Shown here piece by piece: positions 1 to 9,016 of a stretch of 64,000 bases of DNA (position 1 is the stretch's first letter; each line of letters starts with the position of its first letter). The position numbers were made by a program, and so were the translations under genes. The stretch is from Thermochromatium tepidum ATCC 43061 (lineage in GTDB: Bacteria > Pseudomonadota > Gammaproteobacteria > Chromatiales > Chromatiaceae), in assembly GCF_009664085.1 (NCBI RefSeq), contig NZ_CP039268.1, positions 2,894,291 through 2,958,290 of the forward strand, read 5' to 3'. The notes under the pieces were generated by a model, which was not told where the DNA came from, made no database searches, and saw only the letters and a program-made list of their open reading frames with translations.

Positions 1-9
1 ACGGCGTGC

Positions 10-1164
10 TCAGCGTTTGCTTCTGGGGTCTTCGTCCCGAACCAGCTGCATGCCCTCGATGGCCTCGTCCACCTCGCCGCCCGCCCCCAGCCCGCCCTGG
101 AGCTTGATCATCAGTCGGACCTCGTTGGCCGAATCGGCATACTTCAGGGCATCCTCGTAACTGATCTCGCCTTCCTGATAGAGATTGAACAGCGCCTGAT
201 CGAAGGTGATCATCCCCTGCTCACCTGAACGCTTCATCAGATCCTTGAGTTTGTGGACCTCGCCGGCGCGGATGAGGTCGGCGGCCAGCGGGGTATTGAG
301 CAGGATCTCGACCACCGCGCGTCGACCCTGACCGTTTTTGCGCGGCACCAGCTGCTGGGCGATGATGCCCTTGAGGTTGAGCGAGAGATCCAGCAGCATC
401 TGCGCGCGCGATTCCTCGGGGAAGAAGTTGATGATGCGGTCCATCGCCTGGTTGGCGTTGTTGGCGTGCAGGGTGGCGAGCACAAGATGTCCGGTCTCGG
501 CAAAGGTGATGGCATATTCCATGGTCTGGCGGGTGCGGATCTCGCCGATCAGGATGACGTCCGGGGCCTGTCTTAGGGTATTGCGCAGCGCCACCTCGAA
601 GGACTCGGTATCGACCCCGACCTCGCGCTGGGTGATGATGCAGCCGTCGTGCTCATGGAGATACTCGATCGGGTCCTCGACCGTGATGATGTGGCCCGAG
701 CTGTGATGGTTGCGATAGCTGATCAGGGCGGCGAGCGAGGTCGACTTACCTGTACCTGTGGCGCCGACGAAGATCACCAAACCGCGCTTGATCATCGCCA
801 GGTCGCGCAGGATCGAGGGGAGTTTAAGCTCCTCGAGGGTGGGGATGCGGGTCTCGATGCGTCGCAGCACCATGCCGGGCGAATCGCGTTGGACGAAGGC
901 GCTCACGCGGAAGCGCCCAAGCGAAGGACGACTGATCGCAAACTGACACTCCTTGGTGTCCTCAAACTCGGCGCGCTGGCGCTCGTTCATGAGCTCATAG
1001 ACCATGGCCCGGGATTGCTCGGCCGTGAGCGGCTGCTTGGTGGCGGGATAGAGTGTGCCGTCGATCTTGATGCTCGGTGGCCAGCCGGCGGTGATGAAGA
1101 GGTCCGAGCCCTTCTTCTCGACCATGGCCTGCAACAGTTGTTCTAGTGCACGCTTCAGATCCAT
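10..1164 (-). CDS. pilU: Type IV pilus twitching ATPase PilU
   Basis: Cytoplasmic hexameric ATPase of the GspE/PilT family; PilU is known as the accessory retraction motor that assists PilT in twitching. The 384-residue protein has the N-terminal PAS-like half, a Walker A box GATGTGKS at residues 134-141, an Asp box around VEDPIE at 162-167, a Walker B VILIGEIR at 203-210 and a His box near HLVLATLH at 226-233. The C-terminal extension past residue 340 and the position just downstream of pilT favour PilU over a second PilT. It lies 60 bp after pilT on the same strand, so the two are probably co-transcribed. The stop is close to the window edge, and any downstream gene is outside the window. 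Confidence 0.93.
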   Translation of the reverse strand: MDLKRALEQLLQAMVEKKGSDLFITAGWPPSIKIDGTLYPATKQPLTAEQSRAMVYELMNERQRAEFEDTKECQFAISRPSLGRFRVSAFVQRDSPGMVLRRIETRIPTLEELKLPSILRDLAMIKRGLVIFVGATGTGKSTSLAALISYRNHHSSGHIITVEDPIEYLHEHDGCIITQREVGVDTESFEVALRNTLRQAPDVILIGEIRTRQTMEYAITFAETGHLVLATLHANNANQAMDRIINFFPEESRAQMLLDLSLNLKGIIAQQLVPRKNGQGRRAVVEILLNTPLAADLIRAGEVHKLKDLMKRSGEQGMITFDQALFNLYQEGEISYEDALKYADSANEVRLMIKLQGGLGAGGEVDEAIEGMQLVRDEDPRSKR

Positions 1165-1224
1165 AAGTCAGCCTCGCTCGATTTTTTGATGGGGGACGAT
1201 CCATGGTCGGGGACGCTGGCGCTC

Positions 1225-2262
1225 TCAGATGAAGTCCTCCTTGTTCTGCGCCTTGGCGCGGGCGTCTGCACGAGTGATCAGTCCCTTGAGCAGGAGCTCC
1301 TTGAGATTCTGATCCAGGGTCTGCATCCCGTGGGCCTGACCGGTCTGGATCGCCGAATACATCTGGGCAACCTTGGCCTCGCGGATGAGGTTGCGGATGG
1401 CAGGGGTGCCGATCATGATCTCGTGCGCGGCGATGCGTCCGCCGCCGGTCCTCTTCAACAGCGTTTGCGAGATGACCGCACGTAGGGACTCCGACAGCAT
1501 GGCGCGCACCATGTCCTTCTCGGCCGCTGGAAAGACGTCGATGATGCGGACGACGGTCTTGGCCGCTGAGGTGGTGTGCAGGGTGCCAAATACCAGGTGT
1601 CCGGTCTCGGCGGCGGTCAGCGCCAGCCGGATGGTCTCTAGGTCACGCATCTCGCCCACGAGGATGATATCCGGATCCTCGCGCAGTGCCGAGCGCAGTG
1701 CCTCGCTGAACCCGAGCGTGTCCTTGTGCACCTCGCGCTGGTTGATCAGACATTTCTTACTGATGTGCACGAATTCGATCGGATCCTCGATGGTGAGGAT
1801 GTGTTCGTACTTGTTGTCGTTGAGATAGTCGATCATGGCCGCGAGCGTGGTCGACTTGCCGGAGCCGGTTGGGCCCGTGACCAGGATCAGGCCGCGCGGG
1901 ACATCGATGATCTCCTTGAAGATCTTGGGTGCCTTGAGTTCCTCGAGCGTCAGCACCTTGGAGGGGATGGTGCGGAAGACCGCCGCCGCACCGCGCTTCT
2001 GGTTGAAGGCGTTGACGCGGAAACGGGCCACACCCGGGATCTCAAACGAGAAGTCGGTCTCTAGGAACTCCTCGTAGTCCTTGCGCTGTTTGTCGTTCAT
2101 GATGTCGTAGACAAGCGAATGGACCGCGCGATGTTCCAAGGGCGGGACATTGATGCGGCGCATGTCGCCGTCAACCCGGATCATGGGCGGGAGCCCCGCC
2201 GACAGATGCAGGTCCGAGGCGTTGTTCTTGACGCTAAAGGCGAGCAGTTCGGCGATGTCCAT
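1225..2262 (-). CDS. pilT: Type IV pilus retraction ATPase PilT
   Basis: Retraction motor that depolymerises type IV pili at the inner membrane. The length (345 residues) is standard for PilT. Walker A GPTGSGKS is at residues 130-137, the Asp box TIEDPIEF follows, Walker B reads IILVGEMR, and the C-terminal AIRNLIRE motif needed for retraction in characterised PilT proteins is present. The start ATG is preceded on the minus strand by an AGAGGAGG-like ribosome site. It is followed by pilU. No pilin or assembly genes are nearby, which is usual because pilTU often stands apart from the other pil clusters. Confidence 0.96.
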   Translation of the reverse strand: MDIAELLAFSVKNNASDLHLSAGLPPMIRVDGDMRRINVPPLEHRAVHSLVYDIMNDKQRKDYEEFLETDFSFEIPGVARFRVNAFNQKRGAAAVFRTIPSKVLTLEELKAPKIFKEIIDVPRGLILVTGPTGSGKSTTLAAMIDYLNDNKYEHILTIEDPIEFVHISKKCLINQREVHKDTLGFSEALRSALREDPDIILVGEMRDLETIRLALTAAETGHLVFGTLHTTSAAKTVVRIIDVFPAAEKDMVRAMLSESLRAVISQTLLKRTGGGRIAAHEIMIGTPAIRNLIREAKVAQMYSAIQTGQAHGMQTLDQNLKELLLKGLITRADARAKAQNKEDFI

Positions 2263-2329
2263 GAATCCTCCTCTGTTACGCCATCTTGGACAGACCGCGC
2301 TCGCGACGCGGACGCGGCTTCAGACGCTG

Positions 2330-2857
2330 TTACGAATTCGCTGCAGGACGCGCCCCTTCTAGGAGCAAGGCCTTGTCCATCACCATCGACTCCAGATCGC
2401 GCTTGTAGCGGACGATCCGTTCCAGCAAGGCGGCATCGGCGCTGCCCAGGATCTGCGCGGCCAGGATGCCGGCGTTCTTGGCGCCATTGATGGCGACCGT
2501 AGCCACGGGCACGCCGGACGGCATCTGAACGATCGACAGCAACGAATCCTGGCCCGCGAGCGCCGAGGTCTTGATCGGCACGCCGATGACCGGCAGCGGC
2601 GTGATGGCTGCCACCATGCCAGGCAGGTGTGCCGCGCCTCCGGCTCCGGCGACGATGACCCGCAGACCGCGCTCGACGGCCGTTTGAGCATAGTCGTAGA
2701 GGCGCCGCGGCGTGCGATGGGCCGAGACGATGGTCATCTCATAGGCTACGCCCAATTCGTCGAGGATGCTGGCGGTCTCGCGCATGACCGGAAGGTCCGA
2801 GTCGCTGCCCATGATGATGCCGACCCGCGGTTGGGTGGTCGAGCTGGATCCGTTCAT
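2330..2857 (-). CDS. purE: N5-carboxyaminoimidazole ribonucleotide mutase PurE
   Basis: Class I PurE, which converts N5-CAIR to CAIR in de novo purine synthesis. The 175-residue protein shows the family signatures GSDSDLPVM near the N-terminus, SAHRTP about residue 46 and [10 protein letters not shown] about residue 72, which build the active site. It overlaps the end of purK by 4 bp (ATGA arrangement), so translation is probably coupled. The pair purK-purE is the normal bacterial two-step replacement for the single-enzyme route. Confidence 0.96.
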   Translation of the reverse strand: MNGSSSTTQPRVGIIMGSDSDLPVMRETASILDELGVAYEMTIVSAHRTPRRLYDYAQTAVERGLRVIVAGAGGAAHLPGMVAAITPLPVIGVPIKTSALAGQDSLLSIVQMPSGVPVATVAINGAKNAGILAAQILGSADAALLERIVRYKRDLESMVMDKALLLEGARPAANS

Positions 2858-4008
2858 GGATGATCCTCTCCCGAGATCTCAATGAGTGCGCGCACCTGAA
2901 GCGCCTTGTACTCGGCCATAGCGATGTCCGGATCGAGCACTGTGACATGGCCCATCTTACGATAGGGCGCGGTCGTCGCCTTGCCGTAGAGGTGTAGACA
3001 GACCCCCGGGATGGCCAGTGCCTCAGCCATGCCCTTGATGACCGGACGGCCATGATGCTCAGGGGCGCCGAGCAGGTTGATCATGGCCGCCGGCGAGAGC
3101 TGATCGGTCGACCCGAGCGGCAACCCGACCACGGCGCGCAGATGCTGCTCGAACTGATCGGTGACATTGGCCTCGATGGTGTGGTGTCCTGAATTATGGG
3201 TGCGGGGCGCAACCTCGTTGACCAGGAGCTCACCCGAGGCCGTCAGGAACATCTCGACACCGAAGATGCCCACGCCGCCCAGGGTCTCGACGGTGCGCAC
3301 GGCCAGGGTGACGGCGGCCTCGGCGGTCTCGCGGGCGATGCGCGCTGGCGCCAGCAGTAGATCGAGCACGTTCTCGCCTGGGCGAAAGACCATCTCGACC
3401 ACCGGATAGCAGCGGCAGTCGCCGTCGTGTCCGCGCGCGACCACCACGGCCAGCTCCTTGGCGGCCGGCACGAAGCGTTCGAGCAGCGAGGGCACGGGCA
3501 GATGGCGCGGGTAGTCTTCGTGCGACTTGAGGATGCAAACACCACGTCCGTCGTAGCCGCCGCGTCGCGCCTTCTGCACCAGCGGATAGCCGAAGGCGTC
3601 GAATGATTCGGGCGTCGGCTCGGACAGGGGGACGAACTCGGCCGTGGGGATACCATCAGCGGCGAGCGCCTGCTTTTGGGTCAGCTTGTCTTGGATCAGC
3701 GCCAGCACCCGGGGCGAGGGATGGATGCGGTGTCCCTCGCATTCGAGCTGGATGAGTGTGTCGGTGTCGATGTCCTCGATGTCGAAGGTGATGACATCGC
3801 AGGATGCAGCCAGTTCGCGCAGCTTGGCGGCATCATGAAAATGGCCGACGATCTGATGACCGGCGACCTGACCGGCCGGTGAACTGGGCGTCGGATCAAG
3901 CACCACGCAGGTGCACCCGAGCCGCTTGGCAGCCTTGGCCAGCATACGGCCAAGTTGGCCACCGCCAATGATCCCGATCCGGGCAAGGGGGAGTGGAAAT
4001 ACGTCCAT
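2854..4008 (-). CDS. purK: N5-carboxyaminoimidazole ribonucleotide synthase PurK
   Basis: ATP-grasp enzyme that carboxylates AIR with bicarbonate and ATP to give N5-CAIR, the substrate of PurE. The N-terminal dinucleotide-like motif [11 protein letters not shown] is at residues 13-23. The ATP-grasp core includes [13 protein letters not shown] and the metal-binding [14 protein letters not shown] segment. Length 384 residues is normal. It is the first gene of a two-gene unit, with purE overlapping its stop by 4 bp. The 180 bp between purK and the divergent smpB would hold both promoters. Confidence 0.95.
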   Translation of the reverse strand: MDVFPLPLARIGIIGGGQLGRMLAKAAKRLGCTCVVLDPTPSSPAGQVAGHQIVGHFHDAAKLRELAASCDVITFDIEDIDTDTLIQLECEGHRIHPSPRVLALIQDKLTQKQALAADGIPTAEFVPLSEPTPESFDAFGYPLVQKARRGGYDGRGVCILKSHEDYPRHLPVPSLLERFVPAAKELAVVVARGHDGDCRCYPVVEMVFRPGENVLDLLLAPARIARETAEAAVTLAVRTVETLGGVGIFGVEMFLTASGELLVNEVAPRTHNSGHHTIEANVTDQFEQHLRAVVGLPLGSTDQLSPAAMINLLGAPEHHGRPVIKGMAEALAIPGVCLHLYGKATTAPYRKMGHVTVLDPDIAMAEYKALQVRALIEISGEDHP

Positions 4009-4190
4009 GGAGCAATGATCAGGGTTATGCGGGCGATTGGGAAGCCCCGTTGCTTAAGATTGGAACGGCAAGGGGACTCTGTGCGGCATTGTGGACCGAG
4101 TGAGCGCCTCAGATTTGAGTCTTAAAGCAGTGAAGAGCACGAAATCGAGAGACTTAATCTCAAGGTTCGTTTTCGGCTACACTCGCACTC

Positions 4191-4670
4191 ATGGCAAAGA
4201 GTAGCAAGAAAACATCCGACGGCGGCTCAACCATCGCCGTCAACAAAAAGGCCGGTCACGACTATTTCATTGAGCAGCGTCACGAGTGTGGGCTTGTGCT
4301 TGAGGGTTGGGAGGTCAAGAGCCTGCGCGCCGGGCGCGTCCAGCTCAAAGAGAGCTATGTCAAGATCCTTCACGCCGAGGCATTCCTGATCGGCGCGCAC
4401 ATCTCGGCCTTGGCGACCGCCTCGACCCATGTCCATCCGGATCCGACCCGTAGCCGCAAGCTGTTGCTCAAGCGCTCGGAGATCAACAGGCTGATCGGAC
4501 TGACCGAGCGTGCCGGCTACACCCTGGTCCCGACCGCGATGTATTGGAAGCGCGGACGCGCCAAGCTTGAGATCGGTCTGGCCAAGGGCAAGAAGCAACA
4601 CGACAAGCGCGCCACCGAGCGCGATCGCGACTGGCGGCGCGAGAAAGAGCGCCTCCTTAAGACCGGCTGA
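4191..4670 (+). CDS. smpB: SsrA-binding protein SmpB
   Basis: Partner of tmRNA in trans-translation: it binds the tRNA-like domain and brings it to stalled ribosomes. The 159-residue length is typical. The oligonucleotide-binding barrel includes the conserved segments [15 protein letters not shown] and VQLKESYV, and the basic C-terminal tail (KGKKQHDKR onward) that enters the mRNA channel is intact. Its RNA partner ssrA starts 56 bp downstream on the same strand, a common arrangement. Confidence 0.96.
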   Translation: MAKSSKKTSDGGSTIAVNKKAGHDYFIEQRHECGLVLEGWEVKSLRAGRVQLKESYVKILHAEAFLIGAHISALATASTHVHPDPTRSRKLLLKRSEINRLIGLTERAGYTLVPTAMYWKRGRAKLEIGLAKGKKQHDKRATERDRDWRREKERLLKTG

Positions 4671-4679
4671 TTCTTCAGA

Positions 4680-4708
4680 TTGTCCTGGAACCAAAGCCCA
4701 TTTACCAT
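4680..4708 (+). promoter_or_regulatory. Putative sigma-70 promoter of ssrA
   Basis: A TTGTCC -35-like box at 4680-4685 is separated by 17 bp from a TACCAT -10-like box at 4703-4708, placing initiation about 10-15 nt before the mature 5' end of tmRNA at 4727. Prediction rests on spacing and position only. Confidence 0.4.
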
Positions 4709-4726
4709 AGTCAAACGATTTTGCTT

Positions 4727-5084
4727 GGGGGCGACATGGCTTCGACGTGGGTCGCAAAACCTGAGGTGCATGCCGAGGTGCGGGAGACCTCGTAAAACCA
4801 TCCGCAAACCAATAGTTGCCAACGACGACAACTACGCTCTCGCTGCTTAATCCCAGCGGGCCTCAGACCGCCGCCTGCCTATGGACGGCGGAGTTCTGGG
4901 GTAAAAACACATAGGATCGCGGTGACGGGCGTCCGGACCTGATCCGCTAAAACCGAACGGACTCGCCGACCGATCGCCCTGCCCCTTGGGCGGCGGGAGG
5001 CTAAACACAATAAAGCGGGCTAAGCATGTAGGACCAAGGGCAGAGGGCTTGCGGACGCGGGTTCGATTCCCGCCGCCTCCACCA
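4727..5084 (+). ncRNA. ssrA: Transfer-messenger RNA (tmRNA)
   Basis: Rescue RNA for stalled ribosomes. The 5' GGGGGCG at 4727-4733 pairs with CGCCTCC at 5074-5080 to form the tRNA-like acceptor stem (one G-U pair). The T arm with GTTCGATT and an encoded CCA (5082-5084) close the molecule. The tag reading frame starts at a GCC resume codon at 4818 and reads ANDDNYALAA before TAA at 4848-4850; the usual gammaproteobacterial tag has Glu in place of the second Asp. One-piece (not permuted) form, 358 nt. smpB lies just upstream and a strong terminator follows. Confidence 0.95.
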
Positions 5085-5088
5085 ATCC

Positions 5089-5117
5089 AAAAAGCCCGAT
5101 CTATTTCGGGCTTTTTT
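5089..5117 (+). terminator. Rho-independent terminator after ssrA
   Basis: A 9-bp stem AAAGCCCGA / TCGGGCTTT (5091-5099 with 5106-5114) with a 6-nt loop runs into a T tract, 5 nt after the tmRNA CCA end. Confidence 0.9.
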
Positions 5118-5138
5118 GTGCCCGCCCGAAACTTCTCG

Positions 5139-5897
5139 CTATGTCAGCCGGGCGACGATTTCCTCTGCCAGCGCCGCAAAATCCTCTGCCCCGCGGCTTT
5201 TCGGGGCATAGGTGCGGATCGGTTTGCCTGCGGCCATGGCTTCGGCCAGCCGAATGTCGCTGCGGATGGCGGGCAAGAGTTTCGTTGCGCCGAATTCGTG
5301 CGAAACATTGCCGGTCACCGCGCGGTGCTGGCGCACATGTTCGGCGGCCATCATCGGCACGAAGCCGAGGATCTTGAGCGCCCGGTTGTGGCGCGTCATG
5401 ATCGGATACAGCACGCGGATGAGTTGTCGCGTGCCCTCGAAGGAGAGTTGATGCGGCACATAGGGCACCAAGACGCGCGTGGCGGCCAGAAGCGCATTCA
5501 TCAACAGCACATCGAGTGAGGGCGGCGTGTCGATGATAAGGCAATCGAAGCGTTCGACCAGGCCCTCAACGGCGATGGCCTCGCGCAGACGTTGGTCGTT
5601 GCGGCTGACCGTGCTGTGGTCGAAGCGCGGGTCGGCCGGGGCGAGCCAGAGGTTCGGATACGCCGTCTCGCCAATCGCATCGGACAGGCGCGCCGCCGAG
5701 TCGGTGAACAGCCGGTGCACTACCATCGTGCCTGCGCCGACTTTCACGCCCAACCCCACCGCGCAATGGCCCTGCGAATCGAGGTCGATGAGCAGCACGC
5801 GCCGCCCACGTGCGGCGAGTTCGGCGGCGACATTCACCGCCACCGTGGTCTTGCCGGTGCCGCCCTTGCGGTTGCTGACAACAAGGCTATGCATCAT
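5139..5897 (-). CDS. Orphan ParA/MinD-family ATPase
   Basis: Deviant Walker A ATPase of the ParA/Soj type, which positions DNA or protein cargo. After the chosen start the protein begins MMHSLVVSNRKGGTGKTT, so the KGGTGKTT P-loop lies about residue 11. Walker A' LLIDLDSQG and Walker B LIIDTPPS follow. An open frame extends upstream to 5963, but its first 22 codons are Arg/Ala-rich and unlike the family, and a GGAAG site sits directly before the tandem ATGs at 5892-5897. No parB or centromere-like repeats are seen nearby, so the cargo is unknown. It may belong with the coiled-coil gene upstream or with the chemosensory operon (compare ParC/PpfA ATPases that place chemosensory arrays), but this is inference. 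Confidence 0.82.
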   Translation of the reverse strand: MMHSLVVSNRKGGTGKTTVAVNVAAELAARGRRVLLIDLDSQGHCAVGLGVKVGAGTMVVHRLFTDSAARLSDAIGETAYPNLWLAPADPRFDHSTVSRNDQRLREAIAVEGLVERFDCLIIDTPPSLDVLLMNALLAATRVLVPYVPHQLSFEGTRQLIRVLYPIMTRHNRALKILGFVPMMAAEHVRQHRAVTGNVSHEFGATKLLPAIRSDIRLAEAMAAGKPIRTYAPKSRGAEDFAALAEEIVARLT

Positions 5898-5974
5898 CTT
5901 CCAAACAGGACATTTCGCTGCGCGAGGCGCGCAGGCGCGTGCGGCCCGCGCCTTTTTTCTCAAGACCGTATGCG

Positions 5975-6994
5975 TTACAAGGCTTCGACTTCAGAAGAGT
6001 CGCCGAAGGTCTGGATCCCCAGCCTCTGCGCCACAGCAAGCGCACGCGCATCGATCATCGGCGAGATCGCGATCAGCTTGTCGGCCTTGCGATTGTGCCG
6101 TTTCTCGTAAAAGCGTGCCTTGCGGTGGAAGGCGTACATCCCCGCCTTGTCGATCGAGGATTTGAGCTCGCAAATGATGAGCGTGCCGTTTTTGATGACG
6201 ATGTCGAGCTCGACCTGCTCGGGGTAACCGAATACCTCGCCCTCGTCGTCGAACTCGTTGATGTTGAGTACCTCGACGCCGAAGTTCTCTTCAAGGATGC
6301 CCGCCAGCGCATCGCGAAATGCACGTTCCGAGCGGATCCCCCAGCGCGCGCCCAGGGCGCCGATGCTGCGGTTGAACTTCTCCCAGGCCCGCTTGCGCTC
6401 TTTGCTCAGCTCCTCCCACCTGCGCTTTTCCTCTTCCCATTTGCGGTCGGACTCTTCCTTGGCTTCCCGCCACTTGCGGTTTTGTTCTTCCCACGCCTGC
6501 TTGCGCTCTTTGCTCAGCTCCTCCCACCTGCGCTTTTCCTCTTCCCATTTGCGGTCGGACTCTTCCTTGGCTTCCCGCCACTTGCGGTTTTGTTCTTCCC
6601 ACGCCTGCTTGCGCTCTTTGCTCAGCTCCTCCCACCTGCGCTTTTCCTCTTCCCATTTGCGGTCGGATTCTTCCTTGGCCTCCCGCCATTGGCGCGTCTG
6701 TTCTTCCCACTTGCGGTTTTGCTCCTCCCACCTGCGGTCGGACTCTTCCTTGGCTTCCCGCCATTGGCGGGTCTGTTCTTCCCATTTGCGGTTTTGTTCT
6801 TCCCACTTGCGCGTCTGCGCCTCGCGGTCGCGGCGCAGCTCATCGAGCACGCGGTCGAAACGCGATTCGGTCTGAGCGCGGTCGGCGAACTCGCCGCGCA
6901 AAAGCCTGGCGAGCATCACACGAAAGGCCGGGTCTTCCTCGATCCATTGCGGCAGTTCTGCGAGAATCTGCTTTTTCAGGGTCTCGTCGATCAT
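5975..6994 (-). CDS. DUF3782-like coiled-coil protein with PD-(D/E)XK-type C-terminal domain
   Basis: No defined function. Residues about 45-215 form a very long charged coiled coil built from repeated blocks rich in KWEE, RRWEEL and REAKEESDR. The C-terminal 120 residues carry a pattern like the PD-(D/E)XK nuclease fold: VELDIVI followed eleven residues on by ICELKSS (Asp then Glu-x-Lys). This architecture matches DUF3782-type proteins common in cyanobacteria and sulfur bacteria. The start at 6994 is preferred because AAGGA lies 8 nt upstream; an in-frame start at 7015 lacks such a site. The internal repeats are nearly exact at DNA level (see the repeat entry), so coil length probably varies between strains. 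The ParA-like gene lies downstream. Confidence 0.75.
   Translation of the reverse strand: MIDETLKKQILAELPQWIEEDPAFRVMLARLLRGEFADRAQTESRFDRVLDELRRDREAQTRKWEEQNRKWEEQTRQWREAKEESDRRWEEQNRKWEEQTRQWREAKEESDRKWEEEKRRWEELSKERKQAWEEQNRKWREAKEESDRKWEEEKRRWEELSKERKQAWEEQNRKWREAKEESDRKWEEEKRRWEELSKERKRAWEKFNRSIGALGARWGIRSERAFRDALAGILEENFGVEVLNINEFDDEGEVFGYPEQVELDIVIKNGTLIICELKSSIDKAGMYAFHRKARFYEKRHNRKADKLIAISPMIDARALAVAQRLGIQTFGDSSEVEAL
6393..6716 (-). repeat. Three 108-bp in-frame tandem repeats in the coiled-coil gene
   Basis: The sequence TTGCGCTCTTTGCTCAGC recurs at 6393, 6501 and 6609, giving an exact 108-bp (36-codon) period with few differences between units. Shorter, more diverged copies of part of the unit continue to about 6810. 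The period is a multiple of three, so copy changes preserve the frame and the heptad pattern. Confidence 0.9.
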
Positions 6995-7081
6995 CGCTGT
7001 TCCTTTGCGGTGCAAGCGCCATCTCAGCGCTTTGGGTGGTCTAGCCTACCATGACATCGCACTCGCTGTGCATCGTCGACG

Positions 7082-8344
7082 TCAGAACAACTCGATGGCC
7101 GGCCGGCTGTCCTGCTGCACCGCCTGGCCGGTTACCTGGCCGTGGGTGACGTGCTGGGTGTGCATCACATAGCCGGCCTTCAGTCCCTCGATCTTGTCCT
7201 CCAGCGCCGGCCAGTCGGCGTTGTGGGCCTCGAGCGCGCTGCTCACCTGCCGGGCGTGCTCGGCCAGCTGGTCGAGGGCGAAACGCACCTGCTCGATCTG
7301 CTGGCGCGAGACGTCCTGGAACTGCATCTGGCCCAGGGCATTCAAGATGTTCTCGTGGATCGCATGCATCGCGCCATGGGATTCCTGCACGACCCGGGCG
7401 AGATAATTCCCCACCTCCTCGAAGGCGCTGTTCATCCCTCCAAGATCGTCGGCGATCGCCTGCACCTGGCGGGTCTCCTCGTCCGAGCGCGCGGACGAGA
7501 CGATGATCGAGAGGTTTTGTTCGACGTGCTCGGTCATCGCGGCGATCGCATGGTCGATCTCCTGGGTAGCGCTTTCGGTCTGCTGCGATAGCTTGCGCAC
7601 TTCATCGGCGACAACGGCAAAGCCCCGCCCCGCCTCGCCGGCGCGCGCCGCCTCGATGGCGGCATTGAGCGCCAGCAGGTTGGTCTGCTTGGCGATCTCG
7701 CGGATGATGCGGGTGAGTCCCCCGAGCTGCTTGACCTGGCCGAGCACCTCGGCGATGCGCTGCCCGTCCTCGGCGATCTGCGCCGTGCGCCTGGCCTGGT
7801 AGTCGGCGAGCTCTTTCAAGGTAAAGGCATTGTGTTCGAGGCGCCGGGCCTGTTCCTCGGCGACCTGGCCTGTCCTGGCCTCCTGCTGGCGCAGGGTGTC
7901 GAGCAGGGACTCGCTTTGCCCGCGCACCTGCTGCAAGGCGTCGAGAATCTGCAACACGCCGGCTTCGTTGGCCTGGTTGGCGGCATCGAGGTGGCCGTTC
8001 ATCAGTTCGGCAAAGCGCGGCAGGGCGCGCTGGTCGGCGCCGATTTTGTCGAGGATGGCCAGGGTACTGTCGCGCGCTGCGGCCCAGGAATAAGCCACGG
8101 CCACCTCGTGCCGGAACATCCGCCGCACTGCGAAGCGCAGCAGGTAGTAATACGCCGCCAGGACGAAGAGCGCGCCCAGGCCCATCCCGATCGCCGTGGC
8201 CAGCCGGTTTTCTGGCTGGGTGACTTCGATGAACCAGGGATTCAATGCCCAGGTCGCCGCCCCGGCGATGAGCGCTACCGCGAGCGATATGGCGAACGCC
8301 AGCCACGGCTTGTCAAAGAGCCCCATGCTTGGTCTCCCGTTCAT
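7082..8344 (-). CDS. Methyl-accepting chemotaxis protein, two TM helices, no periplasmic sensor
   Basis: Chemoreceptor, last gene of the chemosensory operon. Two membrane helices (about residues 13-34 and 51-69) are joined by a loop too short for a ligand-binding domain. They are followed by a cytoplasmic coiled coil with the conserved hairpin tip around [31 protein letters not shown] (given as position about 225-255). Any sensing is therefore likely cytoplasmic or membrane-borne. A GGAGGAG ribosome site 6 nt before the ATG supports the start; an internal Met at codon 7 is also possible. No C-terminal CheR/CheB-binding pentapeptide is seen. Confidence 0.85.
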   Translation of the reverse strand: MNGRPSMGLFDKPWLAFAISLAVALIAGAATWALNPWFIEVTQPENRLATAIGMGLGALFVLAAYYYLLRFAVRRMFRHEVAVAYSWAAARDSTLAILDKIGADQRALPRFAELMNGHLDAANQANEAGVLQILDALQQVRGQSESLLDTLRQQEARTGQVAEEQARRLEHNAFTLKELADYQARRTAQIAEDGQRIAEVLGQVKQLGGLTRIIREIAKQTNLLALNAAIEAARAGEAGRGFAVVADEVRKLSQQTESATQEIDHAIAAMTEHVEQNLSIIVSSARSDEETRQVQAIADDLGGMNSAFEEVGNYLARVVQESHGAMHAIHENILNALGQMQFQDVSRQQIEQVRFALDQLAEHARQVSSALEAHNADWPALEDKIEGLKAGYVMHTQHVTHGQVTGQAVQQDSRPAIELF

Positions 8345-8403
8345 CGCATGCTCCTCCGTGGCATGGATATTGCCGGGGGGGTAGGCGGAACCCGGATGTC
8401 ATT

Positions 8404-8772
8404 TCATGCCCCCGGCAAGACCTGTTTGACGACCTTGATCAGTTCCGGCCCGGCGACGGGTTTCACCAGCCAGCCGGTGGCGCCGAGCTTTTTCGCCTCG
8501 TCGCGCTTGGCGGCCTGGCTCTCAGTAGTGAGCGCCAGGATGGGCGTGAAACGCAGGATGGTGCGGGCGTTCTTGATGAACTCCAGCCCGTTCATGTTCG
8601 GCATGTTGATGTCGGTGATGATCAGATCCGGCTTGAAGCCGCTTTTCACGCGGTTGAAGGCTTCCAGGCCGTCCTTGGCGGTTTCCACCTTGTAGCCCGC
8701 CATTTCCAGCGTTTGCTTGACGCTGGCGGTCATCACCGCCGAATCGTCGATGACGAAGATCGTCTTGGGCAT
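8404..8772 (-). CDS. Single-domain response regulator (CheY-like)
   Basis: A 122-residue receiver domain with no output domain. The acidic pair is at residues 9-10, the phosphoacceptor Asp54 is in IITDINMP, the switch Thr lies in ALTTES and the conserved Lys in WLVKPV. Encoded 1-2 nt after the STAS-like gene and before the terminal MCP, so it probably takes phosphate from the CheA of this operon. It is one of two CheY-type proteins here; one may be the output and the other a phosphate sink, as in other multi-CheY systems (inference). Confidence 0.9.
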   Translation of the reverse strand: MPKTIFVIDDSAVMTASVKQTLEMAGYKVETAKDGLEAFNRVKSGFKPDLIITDINMPNMNGLEFIKNARTILRFTPILALTTESQAAKRDEAKKLGATGWLVKPVAGPELIKVVKQVLPGA

Positions 8773-8773
8773 G

Positions 8774-9016
8774 TCATTCTCCTTGGGTCAATGCGTTGCG
8801 CAGCCAGTGCGCGAAAGCTTCGTCTTGCGGCCACGCGGCAATGGCGGGCCGGGCGGCCATCAACACTTGCAGGTTGGCGGCATGCAGGTGCGTGCAGGCC
8901 GAAAAGTCGACCTGCGGCTTCTTTTGCCCCTGCAGCCATTCGAGCAGGCCTTCGGCCTCCTCGACGCTGACGATGTCGGTGAAGCGCGCGGTGTTCTTGC
9001 TGTATTCGATGGGCAT
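8774..9016 (-). CDS. Small STAS-like protein in the chemosensory operon
   Basis: An 80-residue protein between cheA and cheY. The segment PQVDFSACTHLHAANLQVL resembles the STAS fold region where anti-sigma antagonists carry a phosphorylatable Ser/Thr (here Ser43 or Thr46 in DFSACTHLH). STAS proteins are known in some non-flagellar chemosensory operons. The start codon shares a base with the cheA stop, so expression is coupled to cheA. The short length and weak similarity keep the family call tentative. Confidence 0.55.
   Translation of the reverse strand: MPIEYSKNTARFTDIVSVEEAEGLLEWLQGQKKPQVDFSACTHLHAANLQVLMAARPAIAAWPQDEAFAHWLRNALTQGE

Noticed and set aside
5898..5963. Upstream extension of the ParA-like gene
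   Set aside because: The extra residues are Arg/Ala-rich and unlike the family, while a ribosome site precedes the inner ATG pair.
6393..6716. Regular repeats considered as a CRISPR array
   Set aside because: Units are contiguous and coding, without unique spacers; the same applies to the 96-bp REP array.
5939..7054. Long plus-strand frame (371 codons) with Leu/Phe/Pro repeats opposite the coiled-coil gene
   Set aside because: It is the antisense of the charged repeat gene; its repeats mirror the 108-bp units and it has no start signal.
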